Of a stretch of 42,015 nt of DNA, positions 18,766 to 27,497 are shown piece by piece. The position numbers and the translations under genes were made by a program. The stretch spans positions 1 to 42,015 of the forward strand of contig CALJNB010000037.1 in NCBI GenBank assembly GCA_937981985.1. Direction: 5' to 3'. Under the pieces are notes generated by a model. The model was not told where the DNA came from and ran no database searches. It was given only the letters and a program-made list of their open reading frames with translations. Numbering within the stretch: position 1 is the stretch's first letter; every line of letters begins with the position of its first letter. The DNA is from an uncultured bacterium (GTDB taxonomy: Bacteria; Myxococcota_A; Bradymonadia; Bradymonadales; Bradymonadaceae).

Positions 18766-18792
18766 TTGTTTGTGGTCTCGATTTTATATAAA
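18766..18792 (+). promoter_or_regulatory. Predicted promoter of the first tandem lipoprotein
   Basis: TTGTTT, a 15-nt spacer and TATAAA lie 22 nt before the start codon. The second copy of the gene has the same boxes with the same spacing, which supports the assignment, although 15 nt is short for a sigma-70 promoter. Predicted from sequence only. Confidence 0.45.
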
Positions 18793-18814
18793 TTTAGAAC
18801 TACCCAGGAAATTT

Positions 18815-20353
18815 ATGTTCAAAACCACTCTTATGGTCTACCTCGCATGTTTTTTTCTCTCTTCATGCAATGTGGGGCAGGTTACCGTTCTTTCGCCCGG
18901 CAATAACGACGCTAACAACACTCAAAACAACGCAGGCGGCGACATGGGGGGAACAAAAACATCGTCCCCGTCTGATGGGGGTTTAGGAAATGATGCGCGC
19001 ACTGGCGCGGATATGCGAGGCCGGCGAGATGTTTTATTTTCCGATGATACGTCATCATCTGGGGACCAATCGATGTCCAACGATGCGGCCACCGATTCGA
19101 ACACAGCCGATTTATCATCTGATATGGGACTGAGCCCTGATGCTGAAGCTGATGTCGTTGTTGATCCGATTGAAGTATTTACTGCTCGGTCGCTTCAATC
19201 GACGATCGACGACGTCCAGCCCATGACTGGAATAGTATTATGGGCCGACAGTTGGAATAGCGGAAATACTAAAGACGATGTTCAACTTGAGTACTCTTAT
19301 TACGCGCCGAATAAAATCATTAAAGGGAAAAATAGTTACGATTGGAACGATTTTGATGCCCTACTTGATCGCGTTGCCGCACGTGGCAACCAAGTGATCC
19401 CTCGTTTTTATTACGTCTATCCAGGTGCTCAGACGACCGTTCCCGATTATATTAAAAGTCGGTCTGACTACGATGAGAATAGTGGAAGCGTCGAGGGCAA
19501 GCAGACCTCATTTCCTGATTGGACTAATTCGGAACTACAAGATGCGACCATCGACTTCATGACCGCTGTCGCCAATCGTTACGATAATGATCCGCGCATA
19601 GCCTTCCTTCAAGTAGGGTTCGGTTTATGGGGGGAATATCATATTTATCAGGGACCAAACCAACTTGGGGTTGATTTTCCATCCCACGCTTTTCAAAAGC
19701 GTTTCATCAATCATCTCAATAGCGAATTTAAAACACTTCATTGGAGTATTTCAGTAGATGCTGCCTACCAAGGGTTGTCCGCGTTTCCCGCTGATCAGAG
19801 TTTAGCTAATGCTGATTTCGGTCTATTTGACGATTCGTTCATGCACCAATCCCATCAACAGGAGAACGAACCGAATTGGAACTTTTTCACCTATAAAACA
19901 AGATTTCTGACTTCTCCACATGGTGGAGAATTTAGTTACTATACCGAATTTGACCAAAAAAACGTTTTGAATCCCGCTGGTCTTCATGGAAAGACCTTCG
20001 AGAGTTTTAGTAAGCGATTTTATATTTCTTATATGATCGGCAACGATCAGCCTGGGTACTCATTTAAAAACCGAATCAAAGCCGCTGGCATGGCAACCGG
20101 TTATAAATTTAAGGTTACCAAATTTGAGTCTTCGCAAAGCAATACTCGCGTTGAAATAGAAAACACCGGTGTGGCAACCCTTTATTATGACGCCTACCCG
20201 ACCGTTGGAGGAACGCGTTCGCCTACCTCTTTAAAAGGGCTAGCACCTGGAAGCACTAGGTCATTCCTTGTCGCGAAAGGGACGGGTGACTTAACGATCT
20301 CATCGGACCGCCTCGTCCAGGGACAAACCATTCAATTCGACGCGAACCTCTAA
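18815..20353 (+). CDS. Lipoprotein with glycosidase-like barrel domain, tandem copy 1
   Basis: 512 aa from ATG 18815 (AGGA 5 nt upstream). The lipobox is LSSC (Cys near 18), followed by about 110 residues of Asn/Ser/Asp/Gly-rich linker with repeated DMG units, then a folded domain of about 380 aa: ARSLQSTIDDVQPMTGIVLWADSWNS, a segment RGNQVIPRFYYVYPG, DWTNSELQDATIDFMTAVANRYDNDPRIAFLQVGFG, and LWGEYH. The FLQVGFGLWGEY segment resembles the end of a TIM-barrel strand with the acid residue of (beta/alpha)8 glycosidases and of DUF4832-type proteins, so a carbohydrate-active role is possible. The C-terminal 90 residues look like a beta-sandwich. No assigned family is certain. A near copy follows immediately. 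Confidence 0.8.
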   Translation: MFKTTLMVYLACFFLSSCNVGQVTVLSPGNNDANNTQNNAGGDMGGTKTSSPSDGGLGNDARTGADMRGRRDVLFSDDTSSSGDQSMSNDAATDSNTADLSSDMGLSPDAEADVVVDPIEVFTARSLQSTIDDVQPMTGIVLWADSWNSGNTKDDVQLEYSYYAPNKIIKGKNSYDWNDFDALLDRVAARGNQVIPRFYYVYPGAQTTVPDYIKSRSDYDENSGSVEGKQTSFPDWTNSELQDATIDFMTAVANRYDNDPRIAFLQVGFGLWGEYHIYQGPNQLGVDFPSHAFQKRFINHLNSEFKTLHWSISVDAAYQGLSAFPADQSLANADFGLFDDSFMHQSHQQENEPNWNFFTYKTRFLTSPHGGEFSYYTEFDQKNVLNPAGLHGKTFESFSKRFYISYMIGNDQPGYSFKNRIKAAGMATGYKFKVTKFESSQSNTRVEIENTGVATLYYDAYPTVGGTRSPTSLKGLAPGSTRSFLVAKGTGDLTISSDRLVQGQTIQFDANL

Positions 20354-20382
20354 TTTGTAAATGTCCCATTTATGCAATTCAC

Positions 20383-20409
20383 TTGTTCGCTTTCTTCATT
20401 TTCTATAAA
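20383..20409 (+). promoter_or_regulatory. Predicted promoter of the second tandem lipoprotein
   Basis: TTGTTC, a 15-nt spacer and TATAAA lie 25 nt before the second copy's ATG, mirroring the arrangement before copy 1. The copy could thus be expressed by itself despite only 81 nt between the genes. Confidence 0.45.
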
Positions 20410-20434
20410 TTGAGAACAACTCCAAAGGAAATCT

Positions 20435-21850
20435 ATGTCTAAGCCCATTTTACTGCTCTTCGTGTGTTCACTTTTTTTCTCTTCGTGCGGTAAAGACGAC
20501 AACGATAACAACGCAAATATAAATACGAACAATGGAAGTGGTTCCGGTAAAGATGGCGGATCATCGAATAACGATAAAATGGATATGGGAAGCGGAAGCG
20601 ATGTTTCGAATTCAAACGATATGGGGACCGGCGCTGACGTGACCCCTGATGTTATCGTTGATCCGAACGAGACGTTCACGGCGAGATCTTTACAGTCCGC
20701 GATTGATCAAGTTCAGCCGATGACGGGAATCGTGTTATGGGAAGATAGTTGGAATAGCGGGGATATTAAGGACGATATTCAACTTGAATACTCTTATTTT
20801 GCTCCCAATAAAATCGTCAAAGGTAAAGGTGATTACGATTGGTCCGAATTCGATTCATTTTTGGATCGCGTTGCGTCGCGAGGCAATCAAGCGATTCCAC
20901 GTTTTTATTACGTTTATCCTGGGGCACAGACGACGGTTCCCGATTACATTAAAAGCCGCAGCGATTACGACGAAAACCGGGGAAACGTCGAAGGCAAGCA
21001 AACCTCTTTTCCAGATTGGACCAATAGCGAACTACAAGATGCGACGATAGATTTCATGACAGCGGTAGCTGAACGTTACGATAATGATCCTCGCATTGCA
21101 TTCCTTCAGGTTGGCTTTGGGTTGTGGGGCGAATACCATATTTATCAGGGACCCGATGAACTTGGGGTGGATTTTCCTTCCCACGCTTATCAAAAACGCT
21201 TTGTTAACCATCTGAACGACGAGTTTAAGACACTTCATTGGAGCATCTCGGTTGATGCGGCCTACGAGGGATTGTCTGCATTTCCAGAGGATACATCACT
21301 CGCCGATGCCAGGTTCGGACTCTTTGATGACTCCTTTATGCATGAAGGTCATCAACGAGAAAACGAACCGAATTGGGACTTCTTCGATTATAAGACCCGA
21401 TTTTTAGCCTCACCTCATGGCGGCGAATTTAGCTATTATACCTCTTTTGATCAGAAGAACGTCCTTAACCCGGCTGGACTTCATGGGAAAACTTTTGAAG
21501 AGTTTAGTAAGCGATTTTACATTTCTTACATGATCGGTAATGACCAACCTGAGTACGAATTCAAGAATCGTATTAAAGCGGCAGGTATGGCGACTGGATA
21601 TAAGTTCAAGGTCGTTAAGTTTGAATCTTCGGATAAAAATACTCGCGTGGAAATAGAAAATGTGGGTGTCGCAACCATCTATTATGATGCCTACCCGACA
21701 GTTTCGGGCACGCGTTCACCGCAATCGCTTAAGGGACTCGCCCCGGGCGAGAGTAAAGTCTTCCTTGTCGGAAAAGCAGATGGGGACCTGACGATTTCTT
21801 CGGATCGTCTTGTTGCGGGTCAGATCATCCAATTTGAAGCTGATCTTTAG
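20435..21850 (+). CDS. Lipoprotein with glycosidase-like barrel domain, tandem copy 2
   Basis: 471 aa, paralogue of the preceding gene. Lipobox FSSC (Cys near 18), then a shorter linker of about 75 residues rich in Asn, Asp, Gly and Ser, then the same domain with most residues unchanged, including DSWNSGDIKDD, RFYYVYPGAQTTVPDY, IAFLQVGFGLWGEYH and the C-terminal beta-rich part. Substitutions are conservative and both copies keep the same putative active-site Glu and surrounding aromatics, so both look functional. The linker difference suggests different display distances from the membrane. AAGGA lies 6 nt before ATG. Substrate and true family are unknown. Confidence 0.8.
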   Translation: MSKPILLLFVCSLFFSSCGKDDNDNNANINTNNGSGSGKDGGSSNNDKMDMGSGSDVSNSNDMGTGADVTPDVIVDPNETFTARSLQSAIDQVQPMTGIVLWEDSWNSGDIKDDIQLEYSYFAPNKIVKGKGDYDWSEFDSFLDRVASRGNQAIPRFYYVYPGAQTTVPDYIKSRSDYDENRGNVEGKQTSFPDWTNSELQDATIDFMTAVAERYDNDPRIAFLQVGFGLWGEYHIYQGPDELGVDFPSHAYQKRFVNHLNDEFKTLHWSISVDAAYEGLSAFPEDTSLADARFGLFDDSFMHEGHQRENEPNWDFFDYKTRFLASPHGGEFSYYTSFDQKNVLNPAGLHGKTFEEFSKRFYISYMIGNDQPEYEFKNRIKAAGMATGYKFKVVKFESSDKNTRVEIENVGVATIYYDAYPTVSGTRSPQSLKGLAPGESKVFLVGKADGDLTISSDRLVAGQIIQFEADL

Positions 21851-21915
21851 TTTGTTTATCGGTCCTCAGCGCACGCATCTGAAGGTATAAATGAAAATTG
21901 CCCGTATGCTTGGTA

Positions 21916-23394
21916 TTAGCCTTTATCCATTTTTAGTAAACCCTCTAATCCATTTCGTTTACAAAAGTCGGAAATATTCTTCCAAACGTAATCCAATTCT
22001 TTTTCAGTCATCGTCGGAGTGAGGGGTTTCCCGCCCCGGCTTGTAATCACCAAAGAACCGTCTTCATCGAAGTTTGGAGAGATAAGGGGGAGGTTCATTT
22101 TCTCTGTGCGCCATCCCGCGCAACGGATTTCTAAAAGTGAATCTGAGGTTAAGGAAAATCCCCATCCGTATTTTCCATAGGCGTAGGGCATCCCGTGCGT
22201 AAATCGTAAACCGTTAATATGAATAGGCATTAGTACGTCTATTCGCTTTTGTGAACCGATCGTCATCACCAAAAGTTCAACCGAAGTCCATATTCGAATA
22301 TCAGAATCCTTTAATGGGTTGGGTACACGGACAAGATCTGTCCCATTTATTTTGGGCGTCGTGACGTGTTTCCCCCCTTCAAGATTAACTTTTACTTCGT
22401 GTAAAGTATCAAGAAAGGCTTCAGCTTCCCGCGCGCTTTCAAAGCGGTCTTCACTTTCGGGATCGATAAGACGATCGATCCAATTTGAAAAACCTTCTGA
22501 TAACGCTGCAAAGTCACGCCATTGTAATCGGGACCTTAAAAGTTCAAACTCGCCGGGTTTTTTCCGGGTTGCCAGACGAATTAAACATACCCCTAAAGAA
22601 TAGAGATCGCTTTGGGGCACCGCCTGACCGACTAATTGTTCTGGTGCCATATAACCACTTGTACCCATCGCCAACGTTTTTGAATCTGCTGCGTATTGAA
22701 CCACACCAAAATCGACCAAAGATAAAAGGTTATCTTCATCCAATAATAAATTGGACGGCTTGATGTCACGATGTAAGACAACCGGATCATTTTCGTGCAA
22801 AGCACGCAAGGCTTGTAAGCATTGACGGGCTATAGAGATTAAATCCTTTTCTTTAAAAAGCCGCCCCTTGCCCAAAATAGTCTCAAGATTATCACCGACC
22901 AAATAACTTTGAACGAGAATAAAGGTTTTTTCTCCATTTCGTTCCATGGAAAAAAAGTCGATCGAGGCCGGGATTTTGGGATGGTCTATTTCTCCTAGAA
23001 TTCTAAACTCACGCTGAAATGCATCGTAGGACTCCCAATTATTTAGATCCGAGATACGCATTTGTTTTAACACCACGAGCCTGTCATTAATCTGATCTCG
23101 CGCGGCGTAAACATTGCTTTGGGCGCCAGAACCAATCTGGGAAATGACGCGGTAGCGTCCTTTCAAGACCGTCTCCAAATCGAGCTTTTTGCAGCTCGCA
23201 AAACTAACCGCTTTTTTCTCGGTGAGAATCTCCTGTCGAAGCGTCGCGATAGCCGCTTGGAACTCGGTCCGACTTAATATGCCATCGCCGTTGCCATCAA
23301 ATCGTTTTAAAAATGCTGCCGAGTGAACTTGTAATTCTTCAAGTCGGCGTTCAACTAATTTTTCCAATTCTTTTTCATCGACATCGTTACTCAT
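21916..23394 (-). CDS. Ser/Thr protein kinase with an N-terminal EF-hand
   Basis: 492 aa, predicted soluble. A helical N-terminus contains one canonical EF-hand loop, DGNGDGILSRTE at 33-44. Residues about 79-345 are a complete Hanks kinase: Gly loop IGSGAQSNVYAA, Lys in VVLKQM, HRDIKPSNLLL, VDFGVVQY and GTSGYMAPEQ. The C-terminal 140 residues (from about 352) form a domain I do not recognise. A calcium-responsive bacterial kinase is suggested but not shown. The ATG overlaps the upstream membrane kinase gene by 8 nt, so the two are made together. It has no transmembrane helix, so partnership with the membrane kinase could localise it. Confidence 0.9.
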   Translation of the reverse strand: MSNDVDEKELEKLVERRLEELQVHSAAFLKRFDGNGDGILSRTEFQAAIATLRQEILTEKKAVSFASCKKLDLETVLKGRYRVISQIGSGAQSNVYAARDQINDRLVVLKQMRISDLNNWESYDAFQREFRILGEIDHPKIPASIDFFSMERNGEKTFILVQSYLVGDNLETILGKGRLFKEKDLISIARQCLQALRALHENDPVVLHRDIKPSNLLLDEDNLLSLVDFGVVQYAADSKTLAMGTSGYMAPEQLVGQAVPQSDLYSLGVCLIRLATRKKPGEFELLRSRLQWRDFAALSEGFSNWIDRLIDPESEDRFESAREAEAFLDTLHEVKVNLEGGKHVTTPKINGTDLVRVPNPLKDSDIRIWTSVELLVMTIGSQKRIDVLMPIHINGLRFTHGMPYAYGKYGWGFSLTSDSLLEIRCAGWRTEKMNLPLISPNFDEDGSLVITSRGGKPLTPTMTEKELDYVWKNISDFCKRNGLEGLLKMDKG

Positions 23395-24685
23395 GATGAT
23401 CCTTTTTCATTGTGATTGGATGCGTTTGTCCTAGTTCTTCGCGCGTGTCAAAATCCAAAATCGTATGTGTTTCATCTCCGCCAAATTTTCGTTCTCGAAG
23501 CTTCTCTATTTCGGCTTCTAGTTTATTCGAATCTGCGGCAGAAAATCGACTCCTGGGAACCTTCCCCTTTATCGTGACTTCGCTATGTTCTAAAACGTTA
23601 ATGGAAGCAGAGATGACTTCGCGTTCGAAACAAAATAAGCCCAACAGAATGAAGAATGCAGAAAAGCCGATGGCAATTGCGAGGGGGACCGAAATCACTA
23701 TATAGGATTTCAAACACATTAAGCCGACAAGCACGGCGATGAAGATATAAAAGGGGCCAAATTCATTAAAGTTTCGAAGCCTGAAGAACCTACCGCGTAT
23801 CTTTACCAGTTGCGCTTTATCATCGGTCCAAATTCTCACCCATGACTTTCCACGTCGGACCAGATTTTTGGGAGGATCGATATCTCTTTCTAAGAAATCT
23901 ATCGCTTCTTTTGCGTCCGAATTCGTTTGTAAGAAATTTAGCGCTTTTTGTGCGTCCGAAAAGCGGTCCTCTGCGTGGGGTTCGACCAATCTATCGATAA
24001 AAGAAGTAAATTCAGGGCTTAGTTCTTGACGATGGTCGGACCACTGAATCTGCATTCTTTTTTTCTTCAAGCTTCCAGGATCGACTCCGCTAATTAGTTT
24101 GATAAGCGTGGTGCCCAAACCGTAAAGGTCACTACTTTTATCGGCACGTCCCATAAGTTGCTCGGGTGCCATATAGCCGCTTGTACCAACCACTGTTGAT
24201 CCACCTTCGTCGCTTGGAACGACATGTCGGACCGCACCAAAATCAATGAGGCTATAACCTTTATCTTGACGGATGATATTATCGGGCTTCAGGTCACGAT
24301 GCAGCAAAGGCGGGCTAAAACTTTGTAGATAAACAAGGGTATGCAAAACGCTAAGTGCCAGACCGCGAAGATCCTTTTCGGTCCATTTTCTCTTGGCATT
24401 AAGAGTGGCACCATCCACAAATTCTTGTACGATGTGCCAACGTTGTGCGCCTTCCACCTCATCTTTTATAAAGTCGACGAATTTGGGGATAAAAGGGTAG
24501 TCCAATTGCCGAAGCACGCGGACTTCGCGTTCAAATAATTCAATCCCTTTCCAGTCTGAAACTTTTTTCAATTCCAAGGTTTTAAGAACCACCTTTTCGC
24601 CCGTCTTTGTTTCAGCCTTCCAGGTCGTTGCCTGCCCACCACCTAAACGCGAAATATACTTAAAACCCTTTGGGGGGTGTTCCAT
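23387..24685 (-). CDS. Membrane-anchored Ser/Thr protein kinase
   Basis: 432 aa. The kinase domain (about 8-265) is complete: LGGGQATTWKAE, Lys in VVLKTLEL, LLHRDLKPDNII, LIDFGAVRH and GTSGYMAPEQ. Near 315-355 are two hydrophobic helices with a short loop, then a tail of about 75 residues that is probably cytosolic again. So both ends face the cytoplasm and little is exposed outside: it does not look like a receptor for a periplasmic ligand. The start is well fixed by AAAGGAGG. It leads a two-gene operon with the EF-hand kinase (8-nt overlap). The kinase at 30021-31346 is a close paralogue. Confidence 0.93.
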   Translation of the reverse strand: MEHPPKGFKYISRLGGGQATTWKAETKTGEKVVLKTLELKKVSDWKGIELFEREVRVLRQLDYPFIPKFVDFIKDEVEGAQRWHIVQEFVDGATLNAKRKWTEKDLRGLALSVLHTLVYLQSFSPPLLHRDLKPDNIIRQDKGYSLIDFGAVRHVVPSDEGGSTVVGTSGYMAPEQLMGRADKSSDLYGLGTTLIKLISGVDPGSLKKKRMQIQWSDHRQELSPEFTSFIDRLVEPHAEDRFSDAQKALNFLQTNSDAKEAIDFLERDIDPPKNLVRRGKSWVRIWTDDKAQLVKIRGRFFRLRNFNEFGPFYIFIAVLVGLMCLKSYIVISVPLAIAIGFSAFFILLGLFCFEREVISASINVLEHSEVTIKGKVPRSRFSAADSNKLEAEIEKLRERKFGGDETHTILDFDTREELGQTHPITMKKDHHE

Positions 24686-24758
24686 TCAAGCCTCCTTTTA
24701 GAACTTCAGCTTACCCTTTTTCTTTAGCGAAAAACATTAGAAAATTAAGACTCAATAG

Positions 24759-24773
24759 TTAGAATTTGTCTAA
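24759..24773. promoter_or_regulatory. Palindrome TTAGA-N5-TCTAA in the divergent kinase/ubiB promoter region
   Basis: A perfect inverted repeat of 5 bp about a 5-nt centre, between two divergent genes. A regulator site is possible; 5-bp arms in AT-rich DNA can also arise by chance. Confidence 0.25.
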
Positions 24774-24854
24774 TCGATAGGCGATTTGCGTCCTTATTCT
24801 CTAATTAAGGTTCGTCAGTTATGACGACATCGCAGGAACGCGAATAGCATTCAT

Positions 24855-24882
24855 TTGGCTTGTGGTTTTACTTTCCTATTAT
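24855..24882 (+). promoter_or_regulatory. Predicted ubiB promoter
   Basis: TTGGCT, a 16-nt spacer and TATTAT, 42 nt before the start codon. Spacing and boxes fit a sigma-70 promoter; predicted only. Confidence 0.4.
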
Positions 24883-24924
24883 AACAAGGTGCCCTAAGCT
24901 TCTAAAAACTAATCCACACGAAAT

Positions 24925-26637
24925 ATGACGGAAACGAAAAAAGGTGTCATTCGAGGAATCTTTCAACCCGCGACACGCGGCGCAGAGATTGCGACGGTCT
25001 TTACCAAACATGGTCTGCAAAGTGTTGCAAAACGCGTTGGTTTTGGGAACTTTGTTTCAGACGATGGCGACCCCGATCTGGATAGGTTGGGGCTAGCCAT
25101 CCGTGCACGAAAGGTATGCGAAGATCTTGGACCCACTTTCATCAAGCTAGGACAAATTCTATCCACTCGCCCCGATATTCTTCCGCCTATATTTATTTCG
25201 GAGCTCCAAAAGCTTCAGGACAACGCACCGACTATTTCGATAGAAGATATTCGAGACCAAATCGAATCGGGACTCCATGCCTCCGTTGATGAACTTTTTG
25301 ACACCTTCGAAGTTGAACCCATTGCGACCGCCAGTATGGCGCAGGTACATCGAGCAACGATGCACGATGGGACCCAAGTTGTGGTTAAAGTCCAACGACC
25401 GGGAATTGAGCCGCAAATCGAAAACGATTTGGCCTTGCTTTACTACGCTGCTCGCTTCCTTGAGGCGACGATTGAAGAGGTTGGGATTTACAACCCGGTT
25501 GCGATCGTAAAAGAATTCGAAAAAGCGATTACTGAAGAATTAAATTTTCTTTCCGAAGCCAAAAATACTGAGCTTGCCAGCGAATATGCGTCAGATGTGG
25601 AAGGCGTTATTATTTCTCAGATTTTCAACGAATTTAGCTCACCGACCATCATCACTCAAACCTACATTGATGGCGTCTCAATTCACGAAATAGAGCCCGG
25701 CACGAAACGCGGAAAACAATTCGTTAACATCGCGATGGAGGCCGCTTTTGTCCAGATTTTTGAGGATGGCTTTTTTCACGGTGACCCTCATCCCGGAAAT
25801 ATGTTGGTGACCGATGATGGTGTCGCATTCTTGGATTGGGGTTTGGTCGGAAGGTTATCGCGTGCCCAGCAGGATCAGCTTGTTGATATTATTGTCAGCA
25901 TTCTCGCAAATGATCTTGATGGAATCGCAAGACTTGTCATGCGCATGGGCAAACCCGAGGGACGCGTTAATATACGCGAATTACGTCGCGGAATAGAGGA
26001 GGTCTCGAGTCGCTACATGTCCTTGCCGCTCGAAGAGATCGAGATCACGGCGTTCATGACCGACGTGATGGAACTTGCGCACAAGCATCGCATTCGCGTC
26101 AATCCAGAATACGCTCTTCTGACCAAAGCGACTGCGACGGTGGAAGGAATTCTGCGAACCGTCTATCCCGACCTCGACATTGTCAGCACCTTAAAAGTTT
26201 ACGCGCAGCGTTTGCTAAAAGATCGCTACGACACCCAGCGCGTGATGCAAGGAGTCGTTTCGACGGCCGTAAATCTGAATCAACTCCTTCGAGATGTTCC
26301 AATGCAGCTCGACCAATTATTGATGGATGTTGAGGGTGGCGAGTTAAAAATTCAAGTTAGCCATCCCGCCTTGGACGAACACGCTAGGGCGGTGACGATT
26401 CTCGGTACGCGAATCCTGATGGGATTTATCGCATCCGGACTCATCGTCGGTGGTTCGATTCTTGTTTCATCGGTGAGTTTCGAACTATACCAAGTTCCTT
26501 TTATGCCAGCCGTGGGACTCACCTTTCTACTCGTCGCATTTGGGATCGCGATGGCTGCTTTTACTTGGCATTTTGTGACCGGTGGTCCGAAAAAAATCCG
26601 TCTATCGCCGTGGTTTCGTTGGTTTAGAAGAACCTAA
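24925..26637 (+). CDS. UbiB/AarF (ABC1) family atypical kinase
   Basis: 570 aa. ABC1 kinases support quinone biosynthesis (UbiB for ubiquinone) and lipid handling at the inner membrane. The hallmarks are present: KxGQ motif in FIKLGQILSTRPD near 74, the Ala-rich nucleotide loop ATASMAQVHRA near 134, the conserved Lys at about 155 in VVVKVQRP, GDPHPGNMLV near 286 and the metal-binding DWG near 304. Two hydrophobic helices close the protein (about 490-545), as in UbiB. There is no clear Shine-Dalgarno before the ATG. It stands alone, divergent from the kinase operon. Whether it serves ubiquinone or menaquinone is not evident. Confidence 0.93.
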   Translation: MTETKKGVIRGIFQPATRGAEIATVFTKHGLQSVAKRVGFGNFVSDDGDPDLDRLGLAIRARKVCEDLGPTFIKLGQILSTRPDILPPIFISELQKLQDNAPTISIEDIRDQIESGLHASVDELFDTFEVEPIATASMAQVHRATMHDGTQVVVKVQRPGIEPQIENDLALLYYAARFLEATIEEVGIYNPVAIVKEFEKAITEELNFLSEAKNTELASEYASDVEGVIISQIFNEFSSPTIITQTYIDGVSIHEIEPGTKRGKQFVNIAMEAAFVQIFEDGFFHGDPHPGNMLVTDDGVAFLDWGLVGRLSRAQQDQLVDIIVSILANDLDGIARLVMRMGKPEGRVNIRELRRGIEEVSSRYMSLPLEEIEITAFMTDVMELAHKHRIRVNPEYALLTKATATVEGILRTVYPDLDIVSTLKVYAQRLLKDRYDTQRVMQGVVSTAVNLNQLLRDVPMQLDQLLMDVEGGELKIQVSHPALDEHARAVTILGTRILMGFIASGLIVGGSILVSSVSFELYQVPFMPAVGLTFLLVAFGIAMAAFTWHFVTGGPKKIRLSPWFRWFRRT

Positions 26638-26686
26638 TTATTTCTGGCCAAATTAAATTAAAATACGAAGGTCTACGGGAATTACC

Positions 26687-26705
26687 TTGGTTTAAAAAAT
26701 AAACC
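26687..26705. promoter_or_regulatory. Operator-like palindrome, upstream copy
   Basis: TTGGTTTAAAAAATAAACC contains a perfect inverted repeat, GGTTTA-N5-TAAACC. The same 19 nt recur 56 nt downstream. It ends just before a possible -35 box, placing its centre near -49. The operon it precedes encodes an HxlR regulator, the obvious candidate to bind here. Confidence 0.6.
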
Positions 26706-26710
26706 TTCTC

Positions 26711-26739
26711 TTGAGTTGAGTGCCTGGAGCTGATATCGT
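26711..26739 (+). promoter_or_regulatory. Possible promoter between the two palindromes
   Basis: TTGAGT, a 17-nt spacer and TATCGT lie exactly between the two palindromes. A start near 26746 would put the second palindrome over the transcription start, the usual geometry for repression. Confidence 0.35.
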
Positions 26740-26742
26740 GGT

Positions 26743-26763
26743 TTGGTTTAAAAAATAAACCAA
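26743..26763. promoter_or_regulatory. Operator-like palindrome, downstream copy
   Basis: The same 19 nt as the upstream copy, here extended by AA so that all 8 bp of each arm pair (TTGGTTTA-N5-TAAACCAA). It ends 11 nt before the start codon of the membrane protein gene, so bound protein would also cover the ribosome-binding region of the DNA. Confidence 0.6.
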
Positions 26764-26774
26764 GGTGCTCGATC

Positions 26775-27497
26775 ATGGATTATAGTTTTTTTCAACCGAC
26801 CGCATTTCAAACGGCTTCATTTCTTGCAGTTGTTACTTATGTTGTTGTTGTGGTTCTCTGGATCGCTAGACGATCCTTTCCCGATATAAAAATATTTTTC
26901 CCAACTATCATAGTTGCAGCTTGGATGTTGCTTCATGACTCGGTCAGCGGTCTACAGATTTTGAGATCAGAAACCTTGATGCCACCGCCTCTGGTGCTCT
27001 ATTTATTTTCCACACTCGGAATCGGGATTTATTTTTCATTTTCAAAGTGGGGCAAACAGGTCGCCAGAAACACGCCACTTATCGTTTTAGTCGGTCTGCA
27101 GATTTTTCGTTTACCCTTGGAACTTATTCTTGCCAGTTTAGCTTCAAATGGAAATATCCCCATGGAGATGACCTACAAGGGTTATAATTTCGACATTATC
27201 GTCGGACTAACAGCTATCCTTATTCTAGTTATTTCGCGCTTCAAAACGCTTCCCGACATCGTCTATTGGGTTTGGAATGGTGTCGGATCTTTTTGTTTAT
27301 TGGTCATCGCTATCGTCGCCCCTTTGTCGAGTCCAGTTCCTATTCGTGTATTTGATTCTGGGCCGCCCCTTGTTTTGGGTGTTTTCTCGCCGTGGAATTG
27401 GATTGTGAGCGTTTGTGTCTTCTTCGCAGTTGTTGGACATTTAATTACGTTTAGGCTGCTTTGGACCCGGAAAAAAGGTGGCTCAGAGAATGCGTAG
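26775..27497 (+). CDS. Polytopic membrane protein, unknown function, coupled to an HxlR regulator
   Basis: 240 aa with about seven hydrophobic segments (near 15-33, 42-60, 75-90, 100-120, 140-155, 168-188 and 208-228). No motif or known family is evident; it ends in a basic tail (WTRKKGG). No strong ribosome-binding site is seen (AAGG 11 nt upstream). Two identical palindromes precede it, and its last 8 nt overlap the start of the HxlR gene, so the regulator probably controls this membrane protein. Small membrane proteins next to HxlR regulators are often DoxX-like or efflux-related, but I see no DoxX signature. Confidence 0.8.
   Translation: MDYSFFQPTAFQTASFLAVVTYVVVVVLWIARRSFPDIKIFFPTIIVAAWMLLHDSVSGLQILRSETLMPPPLVLYLFSTLGIGIYFSFSKWGKQVARNTPLIVLVGLQIFRLPLELILASLASNGNIPMEMTYKGYNFDIIVGLTAILILVISRFKTLPDIVYWVWNGVGSFCLLVIAIVAPLSSPVPIRVFDSGPPLVLGVFSPWNWIVSVCVFFAVVGHLITFRLLWTRKKGGSENA

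Larger units (their letters stand above)
18766..21850 (+). repeat. Tandem duplication of a lipoprotein gene with its promoter
   Basis: Two adjacent units share the promoter boxes, the short leader (TATAAATT, AGAAC, AGGAAAT before ATG), a lipoprotein signal peptide and about 400 near-identical C-terminal residues. The low-complexity linkers between lipid anchor and domain have diverged in length and sequence. The breakpoints therefore lie upstream of the promoters. Confidence 0.8.

Noticed and set aside
26641..26774. Paired repeats as ends of a small mobile element
   Set aside because: They are two direct copies of one palindrome 56 nt apart with no transposase or target duplication; operators fit better.
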